A stretch of 64,000 bases of DNA from contig JAAFAI010000006.1 of the NCBI GenBank assembly GCA_018222405.1, forward strand, positions 1-64,000. Direction: 5' to 3'. Made by a program: the position numbers and the translations under genes. Within the stretch, counting starts at the first letter, position 1. Each line of letters opens with the position of its first letter. A model generated the notes under the pieces. It saw only the letters and a list, made by a program, of their open reading frames with translations. It did not search any database and was not told where the DNA came from. This DNA is from Gammaproteobacteria bacterium (GTDB taxonomy: Bacteria > Pseudomonadota > Gammaproteobacteria > Enterobacterales > Alteromonadaceae). Below are positions 40,556 to 48,954 of this stretch, piece by piece.

Positions 40556-41191
40556 CTAAACAGTATGCTGTAGCGAAAGGTAGGAACCCAGGCCGATGGT
40601 AAACAGAAAACAGCCCCATAAAGAGTGCTCAATAACTACCACCGCCGTGGAACGGCTTTGCAGATAGCGCATACCAAACATGGCTCCGCCTACCGCCGAC
40701 AGCGCTACTGCCAGCCAGTTACCGTAAATGGCATGGGCAAAGCCAAACAAAAAGGTACTCGCTCCTAAGCGCAATGAATGCGTGGGCAGAATGGGCTTGT
40801 AGCGATGAAAGAAAAACGTGCGGTAGATAATTTCCTGCGGGATCACCGAAAACAACGGGTAAAGCAGTAAGGTTAACAGCCAAAGGGAAGTTTGTTCGGC
40901 TGGCCATTGCAGGAACGACTCCGGTAACCAGAAGTACACAATGGCTGCTGTTGCCAGCGCCCAGGGTAAAAACAGGCGCAGCGAAGCTTTAAGGTGAGGT
41001 TTACCTTCCTGCCAGTTCCATAACCGGACCCGCTTAAAGGTCTGATCAGACACCAGCAGCCACAAACAAACGCCGCCAACCCCTGCCAGCAATACCAGCA
41101 GATAAGGACCAAATTGTTTGACCCCGGCCAGAAACAGCAGCGGCAGTACAATAAACAGGCTGAATAACTCAAGCCAGCGTTTTGCTTGCAT
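40556..41191 (-). CDS. CPBP-family intramembrane protein with altered EExxxR motif
   Basis: A 211-residue membrane protein with about six hydrophobic segments. The CPBP (CAAX protease and bacteriocin-processing) signature is present, but its first motif reads QEIIYR instead of EExxxR; motif 2 is FGFAHAIYG and motif 3 EHSLWG. The family are metal-dependent intramembrane proteases or chaperone-like proteins. Loss of the first Glu is known in some subgroups, so activity is uncertain. ATG 41191 was chosen over TTG 41209; neither has a clear ribosome-binding site. Confidence 0.75.
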   Translation of the reverse strand: MQAKRWLELFSLFIVLPLLFLAGVKQFGPYLLVLLAGVGGVCLWLLVSDQTFKRVRLWNWQEGKPHLKASLRLFLPWALATAAIVYFWLPESFLQWPAEQTSLWLLTLLLYPLFSVIPQEIIYRTFFFHRYKPILPTHSLRLGASTFLFGFAHAIYGNWLAVALSAVGGAMFGMRYLQSRSTAVVVIEHSLWGCFLFTIGLGSYLSLQHTV

Positions 41192-41556
41192 TAACGAAAC
41201 CCACAACAATATTTAAAATTTATGACGTTACAGTGAATTTTATACTATTTTCTCATGACAAACGATGAGTCAGCGCATTTTTTATACTTTTTACCGAGCT
41301 CTGAAGCCCTTCTTTATAAGGGCTGTAGAGACAGATGAGCCACGCAAAATATATGCACAATAGCCCAAGGCAACGGGCGGTTTGCCAAAGTTTTGGGAAA
41401 TCAATTGGTTGAATTAACGGCTGTGGTCGGCGACGCACTGTTTTACAGGGGTTGGTAGCGCACATGGCAAAATAAACGGTAAATACTGCGGTGTGCGCTG
41501 AAAATATTACCGGCCAGTATGCCTGGCCGATTTGCCGAGTGGATTTTCGTAAGTTA
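41192..41556. other. Intergenic region without a recognised gene
   Basis: No convincing coding frame was found. At 41511-41529, CGGCCAG-TATGC-CTGGCCG is a perfect 7-bp hairpin. On the minus strand it follows the OxyR-like regulator stop and is followed by GTAATATTTT, so it may be that gene's terminator. The rest is AT-rich and unremarkable. Confidence 0.45.
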
Positions 41557-42498
41557 TTAACTATCCACTCTTACAGCGTGGCCAAGGGTATCAGACAGGA
41601 TGCGCCGGATCTCATTGCCAAGTTCACGGAAAAATACCCGCCCCGGCGCGGTATTCCGCCACACCAGATTATGCTGACGCTCAATTGGCGTATCTTTTAA
41701 TTCACACACGTGCAGTTCGTCCGGTTGATGCAGTTCGGAGTGAACATAAAGGCCCGGCAGAAATGCCACCCCCATCCCCATAACCACCATTTGCCGAAGT
41801 GTATCGAGACTTGTGCCCTCATAATCCCGGGTCACTTGCGCGCCAATTTTCATACAGATCTCATGAACCTGATGGTGGAAATGGTGGGCTTCTTCCAGCG
41901 TTAATACCGTTTCGCCATGAATTTGCTCTGGCTCTATATAACGAAGGCCGGATAAAGCGTGGTCGCTGGGAACAACAAACTTAAGCGGCTCAATAAACAG
42001 TTTACTGGCTACCAGTTGCGAGGATTCCTGAGAGCCCGGTGAAATAATGATATCAAAAAGTCCATCAAACAACCCCTGCACCAGTTGCGTAGGCGCGGCT
42101 TCTCGCACATAGAACTTTAACTTGGCGTACCTTTTATGCAGTTGCGGCAAAATAAATGGCAGCAAATATGGCCCTAACGTTGGCGGCACACCGAGTCGGT
42201 AAGTAGTTTGGTTACCACCGGCAATGTCACGGGCTTTCTCTTCAAAGCGGATGGACGATTGCAGCACATCTTCGGCCAGCGGTAACAAGGCACGGCCCTC
42301 CGGCGACAGCAGTGTGCCACTGCGGGAACGTTCAAACAGGGATATGCCGAGACTTTTCTCCAGCACATTAATCTGTGAGGTCAGGGTTGGCTGACTTATG
42401 CCCAATACCTGCGCCGCGCGACGGTAACTTAATTCCCGTGCCAGTGCCACAAAGTAGCGAAACTGCGTGTAGGTAACTGACTTGGTTGAGGTGACCAT
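41557..42498 (-). CDS. OxyR-like LysR-family regulator lacking the peroxidatic cysteine
   Basis: A 313-residue LysR protein closest by eye to OxyR. The helix-turn-helix is TYTQFRYFVALARELSYRRAA, and GTSLDTLRQMVVMGMGVAFLPGLYV aligns with the OxyR segment ATSLETLRNMVAAGSGITLLP. OxyR Cys199 falls in HCLRDQAMGFC; here the aligned stretch is HHFHHQVHEIC, so the peroxide-reactive cysteine is His while Cys208 is kept. It should not sense peroxide through the C199-C208 disulfide. It is divergent from the first carbonic anhydrase gene, and OxyR-type boxes (ATAG-N7-CTAT) stand before both carbonic anhydrases, so it probably controls them, perhaps in response to CO2 or bicarbonate. Confidence 0.82.
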   Translation of the reverse strand: MVTSTKSVTYTQFRYFVALARELSYRRAAQVLGISQPTLTSQINVLEKSLGISLFERSRSGTLLSPEGRALLPLAEDVLQSSIRFEEKARDIAGGNQTTYRLGVPPTLGPYLLPFILPQLHKRYAKLKFYVREAAPTQLVQGLFDGLFDIIISPGSQESSQLVASKLFIEPLKFVVPSDHALSGLRYIEPEQIHGETVLTLEEAHHFHHQVHEICMKIGAQVTRDYEGTSLDTLRQMVVMGMGVAFLPGLYVHSELHQPDELHVCELKDTPIERQHNLVWRNTAPGRVFFRELGNEIRRILSDTLGHAVRVDS

Positions 42499-42529
42499 AA
42501 ACTTAAGTCCAAATAAATAATGCCAACAT

Positions 42530-42575
42530 ATAGCCTTAGGCTATCACGAAGTAAACTATTTTTCTATTAAACTAT
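42530..42575. promoter_or_regulatory. OxyR-type box upstream of carbonic anhydrase 1
   Basis: ATAG-CCTTAGG-CTAT (42530-42544) fits the ATAG-N7-CTAT half of the OxyR-family consensus and is followed by further CTAT repeats up to 42575. It lies 32 bases before the divergent regulator start and 92 before the carbonic anhydrase ATG. Nearly the same sequence recurs at 46399-46444. Confidence 0.65.
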
Positions 42576-42635
42576 CAGGTAACAATGATTTGGTATTTTA
42601 TATAATTTTCTATTTTCATATTTAGGAGCGACTAA

Positions 42636-43295
42636 ATGGACCACGTTATCTCTGGTGTTGCAAAATTCCAACAAGAAGTTTTTCCAGAAAAGAAGGCAGC
42701 GTTTAAAAAGCTCGCCACTGGTCAAAATCCTGAAGTGCTTTTCATTACCTGTTCTGATTCACGTATTGACCCTAATCTGGTCACGCAAACAGAACCGGGC
42801 GATCTGTTTATCTGCCGTAATGCCGGTAACATAGTGCCGCCACACAGCAACCAAACTGGTGGTATGACTGCGTCTATCGAATTTGCCGTAGCAGCTCTTG
42901 GTGTCACCCACATTGTTGTATGTGGTCACTCTGACTGTGGTGCAATGAAAGGTGCCATCGCCCCGGAAGCGCTTACCTCGCTACCTCATGTAAAAGAATG
43001 GCTGGGCCACTGCCGCGTTGCTACCGACGTTGTTAAAGAGCGGTGTGGCTGTGATTCACTGAATAAAGATGATCACTTACAGCTGGTTACCGAAGAAAAC
43101 GTAGTACAGCAACTTCAACATCTGCGCACTCACCCTGCGGTAGCGGCTAAAATCGCCACTGGTCAGGTAAAGCTGCACGGCTGGTTCTACAACATCGAGA
43201 CTGCTGAAGTACTTAACTACGATGAGAAAGCCGGTAAATTCGTGCCCATGGAATCTGCTTTTGCCGCCGAGGAGCAACTGGTAGCAAATAAATAA
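42636..43295 (+). CDS. Beta-carbonic anhydrase, copy 1
   Basis: A 219-residue beta-class carbonic anhydrase interconverting CO2 and bicarbonate. Zinc ligands and active-site residues are visible: CSDSR (Cys, Asp, Arg), then HSDCGAMKG (His and Cys). GDLFICRNAGNIVPP completes the family pattern. The ATG is preceded by AGGAG. The SulP transporter gene begins 14 bases after the stop, a pairing that typically supplies and hydrates or dehydrates inorganic carbon. A second copy at 46501 is largely identical over the whole length, including its upstream box, so the pair arose by duplication. Confidence 0.95.
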   Translation: MDHVISGVAKFQQEVFPEKKAAFKKLATGQNPEVLFITCSDSRIDPNLVTQTEPGDLFICRNAGNIVPPHSNQTGGMTASIEFAVAALGVTHIVVCGHSDCGAMKGAIAPEALTSLPHVKEWLGHCRVATDVVKERCGCDSLNKDDHLQLVTEENVVQQLQHLRTHPAVAAKIATGQVKLHGWFYNIETAEVLNYDEKAGKFVPMESAFAAEEQLVANK

Positions 43296-43309
43296 CAGGG
43301 ATTTTGTCA

Positions 43310-44842
43310 ATGAAATTAGACCTATCTTTCAGTGAAATAAAGAACGATTTACCCGCCAGTATCGTGGTGTTTTTCGTTGCCCTGCCGTTATGTCTGGGTA
43401 TTGCGCTCGCCTCTGGTGCGCCGCTTTTCTCCGGTATTATCGCAGGTATCGTCGGCGGCATCGTCGTCGGTCTGTTCAGCGGTTCACGGCTGGGCGTTAG
43501 TGGCCCGGCTGCGGGCCTCGCAGTAATTGTTTTCGACGCCATTGCCACACTGGGTAGCTGGGAGTTATTCCTGGTTGCCGTAGTATTATCCGGTGTTATT
43601 CAGCTCATAATGGGCTTTGCACGGGCTGGTTTTATTGCGTATTTTATTCCCACTTCAGTGATCACCGGTATGCTTGCCGGTATTGGATTACTGATCATCC
43701 TTAAACAAATCCCTTACCTGTTTGGCTGGCATGCCGACTTCCTCGGTGAGGAAGCCTTTATGCATGCTAATGGCGAGAATACCTTCTCTGCTATCGAACA
43801 TGCGCTGGGTCTGATGTCGCCTGCCGCGATACTGATTTCCGGCGTTTCACTGGTTCTGCTGGTAATTTGGGATAAGTTTCTGGTGCCGCGTCACAAAATA
43901 TTCCAGCTTATTCAGGGCCCCATTGTTGTGGTGTTGTTAGGTATTCTGGCTTCAGTGATGATGAGCCAGGCCGGTACTCCACTGGATCCAAGTATGCTGG
44001 TTTCACTACCTGTGATTAATAGTTTCAGTGACTTCACCCAGGAACTGGCGTTTCCGGATTTCTCGCAAATCTTCAATATGGACGTACTCACCATTGCTAT
44101 CGTTATGGCGGCAGTGGCAAGTATTGAGACGTTATTATGCGTGGAAGCCACCGATAAGCTTGATCCGCAGAAAAATGTTACGCCAACTAACCGCGAGCTC
44201 AAAGCTCAGGGAATGGGTAATATTATCTCTGGTCTGGTAGGCGGCCTGCCAATTACCCAGGTAATAGTAAGAAGCTCGGCCAACATTGCGTTTGGTGGTA
44301 AAACCAAGCTGTCAGCCATTATGCACGGTGTATTTCTGCTGGTAGCAGTACTGGCGATTTCATCCATGCTCAACCTGATCCCGCTGGCGTCACTGGCTGC
44401 AATCTTGATTGTGGTAGGCTATAAGCTGACCAAGCCGGTAATGTTTAAGGTCATGTATCAGAATGGCTGGGAACAATTCCTGCCGTTTGTTACTACCATT
44501 GTGGTAATGATCTTTACTGACCTGTTAACTGGTGTTTTTGCCGGACTGGGTGTGAGTATCTTCTTTACCCTGAAAAGCAGCTTCCTTAATGCCTATCAGT
44601 TTAAAGAAACCATCAATGAGGAGCATGGTGAAACGACTCATCATATTGTACTGGCCGAGGATGTTTCGTTCTTTAACAAGCCAAGCATTCTGAAAAAACT
44701 CAATTCGATCCCTGGGAATTCAAAAGTTGTGCTGGATTTTTCTAACACCAAATCCATTGCATTTGATGTAAAAGAAATGATTAAAGATTATATCGACCAG
44801 GCACAAACGAAAAATATTCGGGTCGAAACCATTAAGTTTTAA
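43310..44842 (+). CDS. SulP-family anion transporter, probable bicarbonate uptake, copy 1
   Basis: A 510-residue inner-membrane protein of the SulP (SLC26) family, with about 12-14 hydrophobic segments (10-420) and a short C-terminal STAS-like domain (about 440-510, VVLDFSNTKSIAFDV). It contains the SulP block GSRLGVSGPAAGLAVIV. Family members carry sulfate, bicarbonate or dicarboxylates; adjacency to a carbonic anhydrase suggests bicarbonate, as in BicA-like systems. ATG 43310 was preferred over TTG 43304. It differs strongly from the second SulP at 47183, unlike the paired anhydrases. Confidence 0.9.
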   Translation: MKLDLSFSEIKNDLPASIVVFFVALPLCLGIALASGAPLFSGIIAGIVGGIVVGLFSGSRLGVSGPAAGLAVIVFDAIATLGSWELFLVAVVLSGVIQLIMGFARAGFIAYFIPTSVITGMLAGIGLLIILKQIPYLFGWHADFLGEEAFMHANGENTFSAIEHALGLMSPAAILISGVSLVLLVIWDKFLVPRHKIFQLIQGPIVVVLLGILASVMMSQAGTPLDPSMLVSLPVINSFSDFTQELAFPDFSQIFNMDVLTIAIVMAAVASIETLLCVEATDKLDPQKNVTPTNRELKAQGMGNIISGLVGGLPITQVIVRSSANIAFGGKTKLSAIMHGVFLLVAVLAISSMLNLIPLASLAAILIVVGYKLTKPVMFKVMYQNGWEQFLPFVTTIVVMIFTDLLTGVFAGLGVSIFFTLKSSFLNAYQFKETINEEHGETTHHIVLAEDVSFFNKPSILKKLNSIPGNSKVVLDFSNTKSIAFDVKEMIKDYIDQAQTKNIRVETIKF

Positions 44843-44905
44843 CTCCCCGCCGAAAACCTGGTATCCCAACCTACCCGGTTTTCACTCAGCGTCGTTAACG
44901 TAAAA

Positions 44906-44937
44906 GGCAGCCATCTGGCTAATGCCAGTCAGTTAAG
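44906..44937 (+). repeat. Left terminal inverted repeat of the IS4 element
   Basis: It starts GGCAGCCATCTGGCTAATGC and ends CAGTTAAG. Its inner part overlaps a 9-bp hairpin GCCAGTCAG/CTGACTGGC (44924-44946) followed by a T-rich run on the plus strand, which could stop transcription entering from the SulP gene. Confidence 0.8.
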
Positions 44938-46284
44938 CTGACTGGCATTTTTCTTTTTATGGGGATACCGACTCACTTTTGGCTTTATACATCTCGGGTA
45001 GACCCTGTCTTCTCGTCGAGCTGGAAGCTCGTAAAACCCTAGCTGATCAATAAGTGAGTTATAGATTACCGGGAGTTTACCCGGGCTGGTGAGTTGGAGT
45101 GTCATCAGGAACGCAACAACTGCACTTGAACAACCGCTGAAGCTCAACTGGTTAGGCCATATCCCTTTTCTGCTGGCGGCCTCCGTCATTGCTGAACGAA
45201 TGAGATTATAGGCTAACAATAACCCCCATATTTCCTGCTCGACCATTTCAGGTAGCTTGCTTCTAAAGGTATATTCGCTGTTGAGCAGTGTTTGCTTTAT
45301 TTCTCTGAACCCCAGTTCGATCTCCCATCGATAACTATATAATTCAACGATTTCATTTCCTGGAAAGCGCATAGCATCGACCATTGATGTAAGCACTTCG
45401 TAGCTTTTCCCTTTTATCTGTTTCGTTATCAGTCGTGCTTCTACGTATTCTGGCAGGTCATCGAAGCGTTTACGCGCTTGCGCTGTTGTCGCTAACCTGA
45501 CTAACTTATCACTTCGACCCAGCGTACGTATTACTTCGAACTGAAGGCCCTTTCTGGCAGGAATTAGCCAGTGACGCTCTTCGCCCCGACAGTTCCAACG
45601 GTGTAGTAAGCCCAGTGAGTAGTAACCTTTATCAAACAGAGTAAGTGAATGGTTAGGCGTGTCATCAATGAGCTGTTCCGCCAATACCATCTCATTCGAT
45701 TTGTATTTATCAAAAACACTGTTGATGAGCTGATGGCTAGTTAACTCCATATGACAAACCATCCTTATTTGCGGGAAGCTTGTGTCACCATACTGCGTGC
45801 TGGCGGAGCCGTATTTCTCACGGTTTTCAGGCGTATCCGTTGTACGCCAAACCACGCCATCTACTGCTAACAGATTGAGTCCGTTCCACGTTTCGAATTG
45901 CTGTGACTGATACCATTGCGCAGCCATTTTCATAAATACCGATTTAACAGCATCAACACCCAACCTCTGCCGGGCTTGTACCATCGCACTAGGGGCAACC
46001 TGCGGATTCTTACCCGGTAACGCAATATCCATTTTGGTAGCGATATTCCAGACAGATTCTTGCCTAAACAAGCTCATTCCAACGACCGTCCACATAACCG
46101 CTTCGAGTGGAAGCCTGCGTTTTCTAACCGTCGCTACGCCAGCCTCAACGAAAGCTTCATCGATAATCGCCGGGTCAAGAAATGAGGACAGTTGCTCAAA
46201 CGAACTGAACTGGGTGCTGGCATTGAACGCTGTATTAAGGGCTTGTTGTAGTTGCATAAAAAAATCCGATGACCTTACGATCAT
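44929..46284 (-). CDS. IS4-family DDE transposase
   Basis: A 451-residue transposase that cuts and joins the element ends. The catalytic triad is visible as [10 protein letters not shown] (first Asp), [11 protein letters not shown] (second Asp) and the IS4-type Y-(2)-R-(3)-E-(6)-K signature [19 protein letters not shown], so it appears complete and active. ATG 46284 gives the full frame, but ATG 46257 may be the true start because a perfect 12-bp hairpin covers 46261-46292. The N-terminal domain ([18 protein letters not shown]) is typical of the group. Both IS ends lie close to the gene. Confidence 0.93.
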   Translation of the reverse strand: MIVRSSDFFMQLQQALNTAFNASTQFSSFEQLSSFLDPAIIDEAFVEAGVATVRKRRLPLEAVMWTVVGMSLFRQESVWNIATKMDIALPGKNPQVAPSAMVQARQRLGVDAVKSVFMKMAAQWYQSQQFETWNGLNLLAVDGVVWRTTDTPENREKYGSASTQYGDTSFPQIRMVCHMELTSHQLINSVFDKYKSNEMVLAEQLIDDTPNHSLTLFDKGYYSLGLLHRWNCRGEERHWLIPARKGLQFEVIRTLGRSDKLVRLATTAQARKRFDDLPEYVEARLITKQIKGKSYEVLTSMVDAMRFPGNEIVELYSYRWEIELGFREIKQTLLNSEYTFRSKLPEMVEQEIWGLLLAYNLIRSAMTEAASRKGIWPNQLSFSGCSSAVVAFLMTLQLTSPGKLPVIYNSLIDQLGFYELPARREDRVYPRCIKPKVSRYPHKKKNASQLN

Positions 46285-46292
46285 CGGATTTT
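46261..46292 (-). promoter_or_regulatory. Hairpin over the transposase start
   Basis: AAAATCCGATGA and TCATCGGATTTT are exact 12-bp complements with an 8-base loop holding AAGG. On the minus strand it is followed by seven Ts and then ATG 46257. It resembles structures in IS10 and IS50 that block expression from transcripts entering from outside, and may also terminate them. Confidence 0.6.
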
Positions 46293-46318
46293 GATCCTCT
46301 TACAGCTAATGTCAATCT

Positions 46319-46350
46319 CTTAACTGATCGGCATTAGCCATCTGGCTGCC
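46319..46350 (-). repeat. Right terminal inverted repeat of the IS4 element
   Basis: Read on the minus strand it begins GGCAGCCAGATGGCTAATGC and ends CAGTTAAG. It differs from the left end at four positions only. Confidence 0.8.
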
Positions 46351-46398
46351 TTTTTGTTATATCTATCCCACCTTAGTTGAATAAAACGCCTTTCACTT

Positions 46399-46444
46399 AT
46401 AGCTTTTAACTATCACGAGGTAAGCTATTTTTCTATGAGACTAT
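46399..46444. promoter_or_regulatory. OxyR-type box upstream of carbonic anhydrase 2
   Basis: ATAG-CTTTTAA-CTAT (46399-46413) followed by CACGAGGTAAGCTATTTTTC reproduces the layout and most bases of the site at 42530-42575. Both boxes stand about 100 bases before the anhydrase start, so one regulator probably controls both operons. Confidence 0.65.
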
Positions 46445-46500
46445 AATATAACAATATTTTAACAATCATAAATCTTACAAACGACGAGGAGTAAGTTGGT

Positions 46501-47157
46501 ATGGATCATGTCATTTCTGGCGTAGCAAAGTTTCAACAGGAAGTGTTTCCGGAAAAAAAAGCCGCGTTTAAGAAACTCGCCAACGGCCAAAACCCGGAAG
46601 TATTGTTTATTACCTGTTCCGATTCACGGATCGATCCCAACCTGGTCACCCAAACTGAACCAGGCGATTTATTTATCTGCCGTAATGCCGGCAATGTTAT
46701 CCCCCCGCACAGCAACGAAACTGGCGGGATGACTGCATCGGTTGAGTTTGCCGTAGCAGCCCTCGGCACCACGCATATCGTGATATGCGGTCACTCCGAT
46801 TGTGGCGCCATGAAAGGAGCCATTAATCCTGAGGCATTATCCGCTCTGCCCCATGTGAAGGAATGGCTGGGTCACTGCCGGGTTGCCACTGAGGTGGTAA
46901 AAGAAAAATGCGGCTGTGATGAACTTAACACAGAGGACCATTTACAGTTAGTTACCGAAGAAAACGTGATACAACAGTTACAACACATCAAAACACACCC
47001 GGCGGTCGCAGCAAAGCTAGCCACCGGACAGGTAAAACTGCATGGCTGGTTTTACAACATTGAAACTGCAGAAGTCACCTGTTATCGGGAAGAAACCGGT
47101 AAGTTCGGCCCCATGGACGAAAAATATGCCGCCGAGCTGGTTTCTAAACACAAGTAA
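46501..47157 (+). CDS. Beta-carbonic anhydrase, copy 2
   Basis: A 218-residue beta-class enzyme with the same active-site residues as copy 1 (CSDSR, HSDCGAMKG, GDLFICRNAGNVIPP). By eye more than 80% of residues are shared with copy 1 and differences gather towards the C-terminus (EETGKFGPMDEKYAAELV). GAGGAG lies 10 bases before ATG 46501. It is followed after 25 bases by a different SulP gene. The DNA of the two copies differs at many third codon positions, so the duplication is not very recent. Confidence 0.95.
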   Translation: MDHVISGVAKFQQEVFPEKKAAFKKLANGQNPEVLFITCSDSRIDPNLVTQTEPGDLFICRNAGNVIPPHSNETGGMTASVEFAVAALGTTHIVICGHSDCGAMKGAINPEALSALPHVKEWLGHCRVATEVVKEKCGCDELNTEDHLQLVTEENVIQQLQHIKTHPAVAAKLATGQVKLHGWFYNIETAEVTCYREETGKFGPMDEKYAAELVSKHK

Positions 47158-47182
47158 ACCTAACAACTGTTAAGGAAAAGTC

Positions 47183-48829
47183 ATGAAGAACTTATTTGCT
47201 AATGTTCGTGGCGATATTACCGGCGGTATTACCGCCGGCGTAGTTGCGTTGCCGCTGGCACTGGCGCTGGGCGTTGCGTCCGGTGTTGGTCCGATGGCAG
47301 GTATGTATGGCGCCATTGCAGTGGGCTTTTTTGCGGCACTGTTCGGTGGTACGCCATCGCAAATCTCCGGCCCGACCGGGCCAATGGTGGTGGTGCTGGC
47401 CGGTTTATTTGCCAGTTTATCGGGCGATGTAGAGCTCATTTTTACGGCCGTTTTACTGGCGGGTTTATTCCAGATTTTATTTGGTTTTCTGGGCATAGGT
47501 AACTATATCCGCCTGGTGCCCTACCCGGTTATTTCGGGCTTTATGTCGGGGATCGGGGCCATCATTATTATTCTGCAGATTGGCCGCTTACTGGGCCATG
47601 AACCACCAGGAGGCACCCTGGGTGCACTGGGTTATATCCCCACCGCGCTGGCCGACATAAACTTTGCCACCCTGGCACTGGGTATCGGTACACTGGTGAT
47701 TGCCTATAAATGGCCAGCCAGCCTCGGAAAATATGTTCCAGGCGCACTGGCTGCGTTAATTATCGGTACCCTTGTCAGCCTGTTCATTACCAATGTCCCC
47801 ATTTTAGGCGACATTCCAACCGGACTGCCAAGCCTGCATCTACCCACTTTTGAGAGCTCTACGCTGTTATTAGTACTGGAAGCGGCGTTTATTCTGGCCA
47901 TTCTGGGCGCCATCGACAGCCTGTTAACGTCACTGGTTGCCGATAACATGACCCGTACTCGTCACGACAGCTCCAAGGAACTGATTGGTCAGGGTATCGG
48001 TAATACCGTAGCCGGCCTGATTGGTGGTATTGCCGGGGCTGGCGCGACCATGCGTACCGTGGTTAACATTCGCAGCGGCGGTAAAGAACGCTTATCAGGC
48101 ATGGTGCATGCGCTGGTACTACTGGCTGTTGTGCTTGGTCTGAGCCCGCTGGCCAGTGCTATTCCGCATGCCGTGCTTGCCGGTATTCTGGTAAAAGTGG
48201 GCCTAGATATTGTGGACTGGAGCTACCTGAAACGCGCTCACAGCGGTCCCCGCTGGGACTTTGCGCTGATGCTGCTGGTACTGGGTCTGACCGTATTTGT
48301 TGACCTGATCACAGCCGTAAGTGTTGGTGTGGTATTAGCGGCATTGGCTTACGTTCGTCAGATTGCCCAACTGCAAATTGAAGAACTCAAGAAAATTCCC
48401 GATACGCTCAACGATCCAAAAGAAAACGCGCTGCTTGAAAAAGCCAAAGGCAAGGTCAGTATCTTTAGTTTTGGCGGCCCGTTAAGCTTTGGTGCAGCGG
48501 CTGATTTAGGTCACCACGTACGCGAGTGGGTTAAGCCTGGCTCAAGAGTGCTAATACTGGACTTCTCCAGGGTGCCCACGATGGACGTATCCGCTTCCAT
48601 GGCCGTGGAGACGGTAACATCCGATGCCAAGAGTTCCGGCCGACAACTGATGGTATGCGGCGCTTCCGACAAAATTAAAGAAGTACTGGGTAATGTGAAT
48701 GCTTCCTCTGCGGAAATTCTCACCTACCCTACCTTACTTGAAGCTCTGGAGTCGGCAGTGTCGATTATCGAGGATAGCGGAAAAAAGTCGCCAAAGCATG
48801 ATGGCAGTTCCACACTGTCTCATGCTTAA
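47183..48829 (+). CDS. SulP-family anion transporter, probable bicarbonate uptake, copy 2
   Basis: A 548-residue SulP protein with an N-terminal membrane domain (about 8-410; GGTPSQISGPTGPMVVVLAG, GNTVAGLIGGIAGAGATMRTV) and a full C-terminal STAS domain (about 435-535; GKVSIFSFGGPLSFGAA, LILDFSRVPTMDVSASMAV). ATG 47183 follows AAGGAAAAG. Its STAS domain is complete and longer than in copy 1, and the membrane domains differ clearly, so the two transporters may differ in affinity or ion. Pairing with a carbonic anhydrase suggests inorganic carbon transport; sulfate is the alternative. Confidence 0.9.
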   Translation: MKNLFANVRGDITGGITAGVVALPLALALGVASGVGPMAGMYGAIAVGFFAALFGGTPSQISGPTGPMVVVLAGLFASLSGDVELIFTAVLLAGLFQILFGFLGIGNYIRLVPYPVISGFMSGIGAIIIILQIGRLLGHEPPGGTLGALGYIPTALADINFATLALGIGTLVIAYKWPASLGKYVPGALAALIIGTLVSLFITNVPILGDIPTGLPSLHLPTFESSTLLLVLEAAFILAILGAIDSLLTSLVADNMTRTRHDSSKELIGQGIGNTVAGLIGGIAGAGATMRTVVNIRSGGKERLSGMVHALVLLAVVLGLSPLASAIPHAVLAGILVKVGLDIVDWSYLKRAHSGPRWDFALMLLVLGLTVFVDLITAVSVGVVLAALAYVRQIAQLQIEELKKIPDTLNDPKENALLEKAKGKVSIFSFGGPLSFGAAADLGHHVREWVKPGSRVLILDFSRVPTMDVSASMAVETVTSDAKSSGRQLMVCGASDKIKEVLGNVNASSAEILTYPTLLEALESAVSIIEDSGKKSPKHDGSSTLSHA

Positions 48830-48845
48830 CATGTAATCGATTATG

Positions 48846-48875
48846 AAAAGAGCGTCAACTGGCGCTCTTTTTTTG
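48846..48875 (+). terminator. Intrinsic terminator after the second SulP gene
   Basis: AAAAGAGCG and CGCTCTTTT form a 9-bp stem with an 8-base loop, followed by a run of Ts. It closes the second anhydrase-SulP operon. Confidence 0.85.
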
Positions 48876-48954
48876 TGCCTGGAAAAACAGATACACCTTT
48901 GGCGCTTTGTCCGCTACACTAATTATGAAATATACGTAATAGCTGGACTTTGAA

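Larger units (their letters stand above)
44906..46350 (-). mobile_element. IS4-family insertion sequence
   Basis: The element is about 1445 bp, bounded by imperfect 32-bp inverted repeats (44906-44937 and 46319-46350) that match at 28 of 32 positions and begin GGCAGCCA. It carries one transposase gene on the minus strand. Outside the ends both flanks begin with an A/T stretch, but no clean target duplication of the expected 10-13 bp can be seen. It stands between the two carbonic anhydrase-SulP modules. Confidence 0.85.

Noticed and set aside
44890..46365. Target-site duplication of the IS4 element
   Set aside because: The flanks (GTTAACGT and GTTATATC) are only loosely alike and do not form an exact repeat.
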